15,057 bases of DNA from Thiopontia sp013349825 (GTDB lineage Bacteria; Pseudomonadota; Gammaproteobacteria; GCF-002020875). Positions within the stretch are counted from its first letter, which is position 1. The number at the start of each line of letters is the position of its first letter. Of this stretch, positions 6,988 to 13,194 are shown in pieces. Where the stretch lies: contig CAXCCG010000064.1 of the NCBI GenBank assembly GCA_963981015.1, positions 1 to 15,057 of the forward strand, in the 5' to 3' direction. Below the pieces are notes generated by a model that was not told where the DNA came from, did not search any database, and worked only from the letters and a program-made list of their open reading frames with translations. The position numbers and the translations under genes were made by a program.

Positions 6988-7029
6988 AAAATATAGTTCT
7001 TAAAATATAGCTCTTAAAATACAGCTCTT
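6988..7029. repeat. Three tandem 14-base repeats
   Basis: Three consecutive copies of AAAATAtAGcTCTT (6988-7001, 7002-7015, 7016-7029) differ at one or two positions. They are preceded by a decayed part-copy, GCAGCTCT, at 6978-6985. They sit in the 120-base gap between the converging apgM and CYTH genes, where no other element was seen. No GC-rich terminator hairpin is present in the gap. Confidence 0.8.
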
Positions 7030-7067
7030 AAATTTAACATCTTCCGCAAGCTCCTGCGAAAAATGCA

Positions 7068-7700
7068 CTAACCAGAGATTAAGCTATAGCCTCGCTCAGC
7101 CTTACTCACGGCATCAAGCTCAACCATAATTCCGGCAGCCCTGATTTCATCGGATATCTGAAACAGAAATGTAGGATCAGCATCTTCAGCAGTATCTCTC
7201 AACTCCAGCTCAATCTCACAGATTTTTATCTCAGCCCCATCCTGTCCTGCATCACAGGCACGCACGCCTCCCAAGTCCAGAGCAAACTCAACTTCACCCT
7301 GCGGTGTGTGTAACAGCCATTGCTTGCGCACAAAGTCGGTTACAAACTGCGGTTGCAACTGCTGCTCATCAATCGCTCGATTCAGCACCACAATCCCTAG
7401 CTCACTCAACACCTCCAGATCCAGCTCCGCATGCGTCAGCTTGACCTCATACTCATTTCTACGATGCAGCCCACCTTCACTACTACCCGCTGTTTTTACC
7501 GTGCGAACCCAACCATCGCCTTTATCCCGCAAGCGCAGAGAGATCCGCTCCGCACGCAACTCTAGCGCGGGGGTATCATAGTAGGTACTGATTAACCTGC
7601 GCTCCTCTGCAACCCCATCGCCATACTTCTGCAGTAGTGGTAACGCCTCAACAGCCACAATCTGTTCGCTGGAGAGCGCTAATTTCAGTTCTGTCTCCAT
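7068..7700 (-). CDS. CYTH-domain protein, probable inorganic triphosphatase
   Basis: Stand-alone CYTH (triphosphate tunnel) protein of 210 residues, of the type that hydrolyses inorganic triphosphate or related triphosphorylated compounds with Mg. The N-terminal signature ExExK is intact as Glu2-Glu4-Lys6. Conserved strands follow: TYYDTPALELRAERISLRLR (39-58) with its basic residues, WVRTVKTAG (64-72), RRNEYEV (80-86), VEFALDLGGVRA and EIELELRD (about 136-169). The end of the tunnel is completed by VELDAVSKAERGY. The fused enzyme YgiF of E. coli carries a CHAD domain after CYTH; here the two are separate genes of one operon. AAAGGAGACAGTC places a good ribosome binding site before the ATG. 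The start is only 11 bases after the ParA stop, so it is probably co-transcribed with parA and the CHAD gene. Substrate is inferred from family and context. Confidence 0.92.
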   Translation of the reverse strand: METELKLALSSEQIVAVEALPLLQKYGDGVAEERRLISTYYDTPALELRAERISLRLRDKGDGWVRTVKTAGSSEGGLHRRNEYEVKLTHAELDLEVLSELGIVVLNRAIDEQQLQPQFVTDFVRKQWLLHTPQGEVEFALDLGGVRACDAGQDGAEIKICEIELELRDTAEDADPTFLFQISDEIRAAGIMVELDAVSKAERGYSLISG

Positions 7701-7711
7701 GACTGTCTCCT

Positions 7712-8458
7712 TTAAAGCTTATTCAGGCTTTTCAACTCCTGCCAGAGCTGTAAAAATGCCTCTGCAGAAGGGGTATGGGGTCGGGTCACCAATACGGGTT
7801 CACGTGAGATTCCCATATTCTCCACATCCACAGAGTAAGGCACCTCGCTCTGCAGGAAGCGTTTATACTGCTTACGCATCAACCGCCTTACCTCCCTGTG
7901 CATCCGTTTACGTTGCTCAACCATCGAGAAGAAGGGAAGCAGTGCTCTCTTTTTCAAGTTGGACTGCTTGTAAAACTGCAGCAACTGTTCAAAGGTGCGT
8001 TGTGAAAGGGTAGTCGGCACAATGGGCACCACAACCTGATCCGCTGCATGAAATACATTTTCCGAGAGGATGGTAATATTGGGGGGACAGTCGAGCACCA
8101 CCACGTCATACTCATCACTCAGAGAGGCCAGAATCTGAGCCAGGCGCAGGTGTGATTTTTTCATCCCCGCCAGCATCTGATCAAAATTACGATAGGCCAT
8201 ATTGGAGGGCAGAATATCCAGCAGCGGATAGTCAGAGCCTTTGATATTACGTATCAAGCGGTCGCGGCGGGTAAAAAAGGAGTCTAGTTTCAGTTTTTTA
8301 GAAGGCTGCACCCGGAAGTAGAAGGAGCTGGCCCCTTGTGGGTCGAGGTCACAAATCAGGGTTCGCATCCCGTCATTGGCTGATGCATAGGCAAGATTGA
8401 TTGCCGTGGCAGTTTTCCCAACGCCACCCTTGATACTGTAGCAAGCGATGATCTTCAT
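7712..8458 (-). CDS. ParA/MinD-like ATPase, orphan (no ParB nearby)
   Basis: Deviant-Walker ATPase of the ParA family, which binds the nucleoid when ATP-loaded and positions DNA or other cargo. The 248-residue protein has Walker A KGGVGKTATA (10-19) with signature Lys10, the Walker A' strand ICDLDPQGASS (35-45), and Walker B VVVLDCPP (119-126). It has no N-terminal DNA-binding helix-turn-helix, as in small plasmid or orphan ParA types. A basic stretch at 182-202 (QRKRMHREVRRLMRKQYKRF) could mediate non-specific DNA binding. Its ATG overlaps the stop of the CHAD gene by 4 bases and the CYTH gene follows after 11 bases. No ParB or parS-like site is seen. By analogy with orphan ParA proteins that position carboxysomes or storage granules, it may position a polyphosphate body. 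That is inference from context only. Confidence 0.93.
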   Translation of the reverse strand: MKIIACYSIKGGVGKTATAINLAYASANDGMRTLICDLDPQGASSFYFRVQPSKKLKLDSFFTRRDRLIRNIKGSDYPLLDILPSNMAYRNFDQMLAGMKKSHLRLAQILASLSDEYDVVVLDCPPNITILSENVFHAADQVVVPIVPTTLSQRTFEQLLQFYKQSNLKKRALLPFFSMVEQRKRMHREVRRLMRKQYKRFLQSEVPYSVDVENMGISREPVLVTRPHTPSAEAFLQLWQELKSLNKL

Positions 8459-10068
8459 TGCACATCCTCCTTCTCTCTGACCATCTCTGCATAGAGTTGA
8501 CGGGTTTGCGCGCTATAGAACTCACTAAAGGTTTCCGTGACCTTTGCGCGTTCCTGCTTCTGCTCCAGGTTCAAGGCACCGATAAGCCCACCCACCGCAG
8601 CCAGCATCGACACTTGATCTTGCTGGTGGTTTAACAAAAAGGCCTGCAGTGACTCTTGCTGGACGGAGAGGTCATTAAATTTCCCCAGATTATCCTGTAA
8701 CCGTTTCAAGGTGCTCACCGCGCTACGCTGCATTTTCTTTGGGAATAAATTCCCAAAGAAGTCCAGTAGATAACGCAGCTTCTTGCACTCAATACGCAGG
8801 TCATGCACCTCCTGGTCCGGAGTTGAGGCATCGATCGCCATCCCCAGCTTGCCAATTTTGTGAAATTTCTTGGAGATCTCTTTGGTTGCAACGGAAAGCA
8901 CCGCTTTATCTGCCTGTAGGCCCGCGCCCAGTTTCTCGGCTTCACCCTCCAGTCGCAGCTGTATGGCCTTCATCGTACTGTCGTAGTCGGCCGAACGTAG
9001 CCAACGCCGCACCCGTCTCAGCTCCCGTTTTCGTTCCAGCACCAGGGAGGCGAACAGTGTATCCACCCCATCCGCAAGGACCGGGGGCACCAGTGCTCGA
9101 TAATTCTCCTGCTCCAGCAGGTAGACATCCAGATCGCGTAGTTGATTGGTGCGCTTTGCAATGGCTGCAAACTGCTGCTTCAGCCAACGAGTCTCTTCCG
9201 GGGAAAAGACTTTGCGCACCAAGCTGAGGATCGAACGTATTCTACGCAGTGAAACCCGGTAGTCATGAAGAAATTCAATATCAAGGTCCTCAACAATGCC
9301 ATGCTCATTCTCTCTGGAAACATTCAGTAGAGCACGCAGATAGCGCAGTACCACATCACGTGCCACATCCTCTGTGTTAATCACAATTGAGGGCTTGGAC
9401 TGGTAACGGGCCGGGGTTACCCCGGATGCAAGCAGATACTCCTCCAGTAGATGATCGGTATAGAGCGGTAGCCCCATCTTCTGCACCCGCTTCTGTAGTT
9501 TTTTCAGTTCAAGATCATAGCCACGAACAGGGAGCACACGTAACACCTGCCGCACCACAGGAGCGCCTTCCTCCTCTGCAAGAGTCCTCTCACCAGAGCT
9601 GTGCCTCAAGGTAACTAACTCAATCCACGCAACACTTTTCAAGTCGCTGTTCTTGACGGCATAGCGCACACTGAACTGTTCAAAGTGGTGCATCTCAAGC
9701 AATACTCGCAGCTTGCAGGCTTTTTTGAGCAGCTGCTCGAACTCATTCTGCGGTTCAGTAACAGGCTGTTGTGCAGAAATATCCCACCAGAAGCGCCCTC
9801 TTTTTCGACCGCTTGCCTGCTGCGTAAATGCTGAACCGGAAAGGAATTCATTCCTGTTCCAGAGTTCGTAGGCTCTCTTTTTTCCACCTGAGTGGTTATA
9901 GAGCAAGGCTCTCCCCTGCTGCCATAACGCCCAGTCAAAGGTATCCAGCAACTGATAACGGCTCTGCTCTTTGTGCTCCAACTGCAGAGAAAAGGGAGAC
10001 AGTACGTCCACCCACTCAGGCTGTTCCAGATCAATCGAATCAGCCATCCATACTCTTTCAAACACCAT
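8455..10068 (-). CDS. CHAD-domain protein with degenerate CYTH-like N-terminus
   Basis: CHAD domains are all-helical, carry conserved histidines and bind polyphosphate; some localise to polyphosphate granules. Counting from the ATG at 10068 (537 residues), the CHAD domain spans about 237-525, with the two hallmark repeats LHDYRVSLRRIRS (His268) and VHDLRIECKKLRYLLDFF (His422), plus many surface Lys/Arg. The first part, with LLDTFDWALWQQGRALLY (40-57) and RVLPVRGYDLE (177-187), resembles the worn CYTH-like N-terminus found in other CHAD proteins. It lacks the catalytic ExExK, so it is probably not a hydrolase. I chose the ATG preceded by GAGAGGGGGTTG; in-frame starts at 10107 (GTG) and 10092 (ATG) are possible. 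It is first in the operon CHAD-parA-CYTH, overlaps parA by 4 bases, and is divergent from ppk. Confidence 0.9.
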   Translation of the reverse strand: MVFERVWMADSIDLEQPEWVDVLSPFSLQLEHKEQSRYQLLDTFDWALWQQGRALLYNHSGGKKRAYELWNRNEFLSGSAFTQQASGRKRGRFWWDISAQQPVTEPQNEFEQLLKKACKLRVLLEMHHFEQFSVRYAVKNSDLKSVAWIELVTLRHSSGERTLAEEEGAPVVRQVLRVLPVRGYDLELKKLQKRVQKMGLPLYTDHLLEEYLLASGVTPARYQSKPSIVINTEDVARDVVLRYLRALLNVSRENEHGIVEDLDIEFLHDYRVSLRRIRSILSLVRKVFSPEETRWLKQQFAAIAKRTNQLRDLDVYLLEQENYRALVPPVLADGVDTLFASLVLERKRELRRVRRWLRSADYDSTMKAIQLRLEGEAEKLGAGLQADKAVLSVATKEISKKFHKIGKLGMAIDASTPDQEVHDLRIECKKLRYLLDFFGNLFPKKMQRSAVSTLKRLQDNLGKFNDLSVQQESLQAFLLNHQQDQVSMLAAVGGLIGALNLEQKQERAKVTETFSEFYSAQTRQLYAEMVREKEDVQ

Positions 10069-10164
10069 CAACCCCCTCTCTCTATTATCCATTTCACTGA
10101 CTACCACAAACCCTGCAGGGAGAGTCTAACGGTTGTCGAGTTTTGATTGCAAAACTATTTTAGG

Positions 10165-10182
10165 TCGTCATCAAATTGTCAC
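10165..10182 (+). promoter_or_regulatory. PhoB box upstream of ppk
   Basis: TCGTCATCAAATTGTCAC has two GTCA half-sites exactly 11 bases apart (10167-10170 and 10178-10181) with an AAA spacer core. It agrees at 14 of 18 positions with the E. coli phoA Pho box as I remember it. Orientation and position are right for PhoB activation of the promoter just downstream. No other Pho box was noticed in the window. Confidence 0.75.
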
Positions 10183-10192
10183 AGCAGCAACG

Positions 10193-10198
10193 TATCAT
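10193..10198 (+). promoter_or_regulatory. -10 element of the Pho-type ppk promoter
   Basis: TATCAT (5 of 6 consensus bases) begins ten bases after the Pho box, the spacing usual for PhoB-activated promoters in which the Pho box replaces the -35 element. The predicted start near 10205 gives a leader of about 29 nt to the ATG at 10234. Confidence 0.65.
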
Positions 10199-10233
10199 TA
10201 CCGTATAACCTATTTGAGAAAAAGTCACCTTTT

Positions 10234-12651
10234 ATGAAAAGCACCCCCTCCAAGCTTTCACGGCTCCCAAAAATCGGCTCAGCCACAATCCAACGACTAC
10301 AACAGCACGGCTACTTTACACCGGAAGACCTACAACAAGTCACCATCAAACAGCTCACCCAGATCTCTGGTTTTGGGAAAAAACGGGCCACTCAGCTACT
10401 TGAAGCTGTCGCCAATAGCCTCCATACTGCAGACTCTGATAAGCCAATAAAAAAACAGCACACAGAACATACCATGCAGCCCCCCCCCCCATTACCGCCT
10501 ACCGGGATTGACCTCGAATCTCATGAACTCTATCTCAATCGTGAGCTAACCTGGCTCAACTTCAATAGCCGTGTTCTCCACGAGGCGGCAGACAGTCGCA
10601 CCCCACTGCTGGAACGGCTCAAATTTCTCTCTATCAGCGACTCCAACCTCGATGAGTTTTTCATGAAGCGGATTGGTGGATTGAAACAGCAAGAGGAGGC
10701 TGGAGTCCATCAGTTGACAGTCGATGGACGCACTCCGAGAGAGCAGATTGATGAGTGCCACATCCAGATTCGGGAGATGGCACAAGAGCAACTGAAGACC
10801 TATTTCAAACTGCTCAAGCAGCTAAAGCAGAACAACATCTATCTCTCTCATTATGATGATCTCAACAACAAGCAGCGAAACATCCTCAGACAGCAGTTTA
10901 TTGATGCCATCTTCCCGCTTTTGACGCCTCTGGCGATGGACCCCGGACACCCCTTCCCTTTCATCTCCAACCTAACCCTTAATCTATTGGTGATACTTCG
11001 CTTCCCTGGAGAGCTGACCAGCCGTATGGCCCGAATCAAACTCCCGGTCGGCAAGGCATCGGTCAAGCGCTTCTACCCGGTTGATGATATTGATGATCCA
11101 CAGCGAGAGATCTTTATCCCGGTTGAGGATATTGTGAGCCACAATCTGGACCTGCTATTCCCCGGCATGGAGATTCTGACCTGTGAGCTATTCCGGGTCA
11201 CCCGTAACGCCAACACAGAGAAAGATGAGGAGGAGGCGGACGACCTGCTGGCAATGATTGAATCCGAGCTACAGGATCGCCATTTCTCTCCAATCGTTCG
11301 GCTACAGGTACAGCAGGAGATGGTTACAGAACATCGTGGCATGTTAGCGGCTGAGCTGGGACTGGATGAGGAGAGTGATGTTTTTGGATGCCCTTCCCTG
11401 ATGGCGATACGCGACCTGTTTGAACTCGCCGTACTCAACCACCCTGAACTCTCTGACCCATCCCACTCCCCTCTGGAGCACCACCAACTGGCCTATGATA
11501 GCCGCCTGATCTTTCACCACCTACGCAATGATGGTCCGATCCTGCTGCAGCACCCCTACGAGTCATTCAGCACCACGGTAGAACATTTCCTTGAGGCTGC
11601 CAGTATTGACCCCAAGGTACTGACCATCAAAATGACCCTCTACCGTACCTCGGCAGAGAGCAAGATTATCGAGTCTTTGGTACGCGCAGCACGCAATGGG
11701 AAGCAAGTGGCTGTACTGGTAGAGCTCAAGGCGCGGTTTGATGAAGCAGCCAATATTCGCTGGGCTCGCCGACTGGAGCAGGCAGGGATTCATGTTACTT
11801 ATGGTGTCGTTGGGTTGAAGACCCACAGCAAGGTGATCCTTGTGTTGCGACAGGATTATAATGGCCTGCGCCACTACGCACATATTGGTACCGGCAATTA
11901 CCATTCGGGTACTGCACGCCTCTACACCGACCTGGGAATGCTCACCAATGACCGCGATATCGGTAAAGATCTGACAGAGTTGTTCAACTATCTGACCGGT
12001 TACTCTCCACCTCCGACCTACCGCAAGATCCTGACTGCCCCTTCTACTTTGAAGAGTGCACTATTGAAACGGATTGAACGTGAAATCAGCGTCAGCAGCG
12101 AGAAAAAACCGGGGCTGATTCAATTCAAGGCCAACGCCCTGGAGGATGTTGACATCACCCACGCACTCTATAAGGCGAGCCAGGCGGGGGTCAAAATCGA
12201 CCTGATCATTCGCGATACCTGCCGTCTGCGCCCCGGAGTGCCCGGCGTCAGTGATCACATTCAGGTGATCAGCATCGTCGGTAGCTTTCTGGAGCATGCA
12301 CGAATCTTCTACTTCCAGAATGGAGGCAACGAAGAGTACTACATTGGCTCTGCCGATCTGATGAAGCGTAACCTTGAGGGACGGGTTGAGGTGGTTGCAC
12401 CAGTTGAAGATCTGGACCTGCGGCAGGACCTGCGGATGATTCTCAACCTGCAACTGGATGACCAGCGCAGCGCGTGGGATATGCAGGCCGATGGTAGCTA
12501 TCTGCAGAGAACGCCCACAGATGATACAGTCATCAACAGTCAGCAGACTCTGCTGGGTTTTGCCCATAAACGGCTAAAAGCTGCTGCCAAACACCAACAG
12601 AAGAAGATCCGCAAGAAACTACTCAACAAGACTAACCAAAAGTCTTCCTGA
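10234..12651 (+). CDS. ppk1: Polyphosphate kinase 1 with N-terminal helix-hairpin-helix extension
   Basis: Makes polyphosphate from ATP reversibly; membrane-associated or granule-associated enzyme. Counting from the ATG at 10234 (805 residues), the PPK1 core runs from about residue 96 (LYLNRELTWLNFNSRVLHEA) to about 760. Catalytic histidines are His531 (GLKTHSK) and His550 (YAHIGTGNYHSGTARLYTD), 19 apart as in E. coli; the TLYRTSAESKIIESL block (468-482) is also conserved. The first 95 residues are extra: residues 9-63 read as two helix-hairpin-helix units (LPKIGSATIQRL, ISGFGKKRATQLL), a module that usually binds DNA. A Pro-rich linker encoded by a run of 11 C follows. A basic C-terminal tail (KHQQKKIRKKLLNK) is also present. 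A TTG at 10147 extends the frame but lies upstream of the predicted transcript start. An ATG at 10474 would give a protein without the extension. uspA follows after 22 bases. Confidence 0.96.
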   Translation: MKSTPSKLSRLPKIGSATIQRLQQHGYFTPEDLQQVTIKQLTQISGFGKKRATQLLEAVANSLHTADSDKPIKKQHTEHTMQPPPPLPPTGIDLESHELYLNRELTWLNFNSRVLHEAADSRTPLLERLKFLSISDSNLDEFFMKRIGGLKQQEEAGVHQLTVDGRTPREQIDECHIQIREMAQEQLKTYFKLLKQLKQNNIYLSHYDDLNNKQRNILRQQFIDAIFPLLTPLAMDPGHPFPFISNLTLNLLVILRFPGELTSRMARIKLPVGKASVKRFYPVDDIDDPQREIFIPVEDIVSHNLDLLFPGMEILTCELFRVTRNANTEKDEEEADDLLAMIESELQDRHFSPIVRLQVQQEMVTEHRGMLAAELGLDEESDVFGCPSLMAIRDLFELAVLNHPELSDPSHSPLEHHQLAYDSRLIFHHLRNDGPILLQHPYESFSTTVEHFLEAASIDPKVLTIKMTLYRTSAESKIIESLVRAARNGKQVAVLVELKARFDEAANIRWARRLEQAGIHVTYGVVGLKTHSKVILVLRQDYNGLRHYAHIGTGNYHSGTARLYTDLGMLTNDRDIGKDLTELFNYLTGYSPPPTYRKILTAPSTLKSALLKRIEREISVSSEKKPGLIQFKANALEDVDITHALYKASQAGVKIDLIIRDTCRLRPGVPGVSDHIQVISIVGSFLEHARIFYFQNGGNEEYYIGSADLMKRNLEGRVEVVAPVEDLDLRQDLRMILNLQLDDQRSAWDMQADGSYLQRTPTDDTVINSQQTLLGFAHKRLKAAAKHQQKKIRKKLLNKTNQKSS
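10480..10490 (+). repeat. Run of 11 C within ppk1
   Basis: Homopolymer encoding Pro-Pro-Pro-Pro at the junction of the helix-hairpin-helix extension and the PPK catalytic core. Gain or loss of one base would shift the frame before the catalytic domain. Confidence 0.9.
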
Positions 12652-12673
12652 TTCCTAAGCCTGAGAGGCCACG

Positions 12674-13144
12674 ATGAACAAAAAAAATAGTAATCCGGGG
12701 CTCTCCCCCATTCTGGTAGCCATTGACTTCTCTGACTACTCGACCAAGGCACTACTGTTTGCCGCAGAGCTGGCACAGCAGCTGAAGCGACCACTGGAGA
12801 TCCTTCATGTGGTGCATGATCCGGGGGATTCCCCCGGTTACTACTCTGCAAAAAAGGCGAAAAAACAGCTTCTACGCATGGAGGAGCGAGCTCAGGAGAT
12901 GTTTAATCGCTTCACCGAAAAGGTGGCCAATGAACACACTTCAATCTCTATCTTGAAAAAACCAAATCTGACGCTGGTCAGCGGCCTACCGGTAACCCGG
13001 ATTCTGGAGATCGAGAAACAGTTGAAGCCCTATATGCTGGTGATGGGTAGCCAGGGGCGAACCGGCCTCTCCCATCTGATGCTTGGCTCAAAGGCTGAGC
13101 AGGTTGTACATCTTTCTAAATACCCGGTCACCATCATCAAATAG
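12674..13144 (+). CDS. Universal stress protein, UspA family
   Basis: 156-residue cytoplasmic UspA-type nucleotide-binding protein. It begins after a short Lys/Asn-rich lead with ILVAIDFSDYSTKALLFA (13-30), which holds the typical first strand and Asp, and ends with the ATP-binding pattern G-x2-G-x9-G-S (Gly125, Gly128, Gly138-Ser139) before PVTIIK. The presence of this pattern suggests it binds ATP, like the MJ0577 type. Family members help survival under starvation and other stress; the exact partner is unknown. GAGAGG lies six bases before the ATG, and the gene starts 22 bases after ppk1, so the two are probably one transcript under the Pho-type promoter. A run of eight A follows the start codon. 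Confidence 0.94.
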   Translation: MNKKNSNPGLSPILVAIDFSDYSTKALLFAAELAQQLKRPLEILHVVHDPGDSPGYYSAKKAKKQLLRMEERAQEMFNRFTEKVANEHTSISILKKPNLTLVSGLPVTRILEIEKQLKPYMLVMGSQGRTGLSHLMLGSKAEQVVHLSKYPVTIIK

Positions 13145-13194
13145 ACCCTGTTCATCACCTTCTTCTAAAAAATTCCTTAAGAGATTTTTCCTCT

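Noticed and set aside
10111..10120. Perfect palindrome CCCTGCAGGG between the CHAD gene and ppk1
   Set aside because: Ten-base palindromes are expected several times in a window this size. It has no partner copy or known regulator core.
10069..10182. Possible minus-strand sigma70 promoter for the CHAD operon (TTGATG with 17-base spacer to TGCAAT)
   Set aside because: Only four of six matches at each element. The region must hold a promoter for the operon, but this one is not convincing.
10147..10233. Upstream TTG start that would lengthen PPK1 by 29 residues
   Set aside because: It lies before the predicted Pho-type promoter start, has no ribosome binding site, and the added residues look like translated regulatory DNA.
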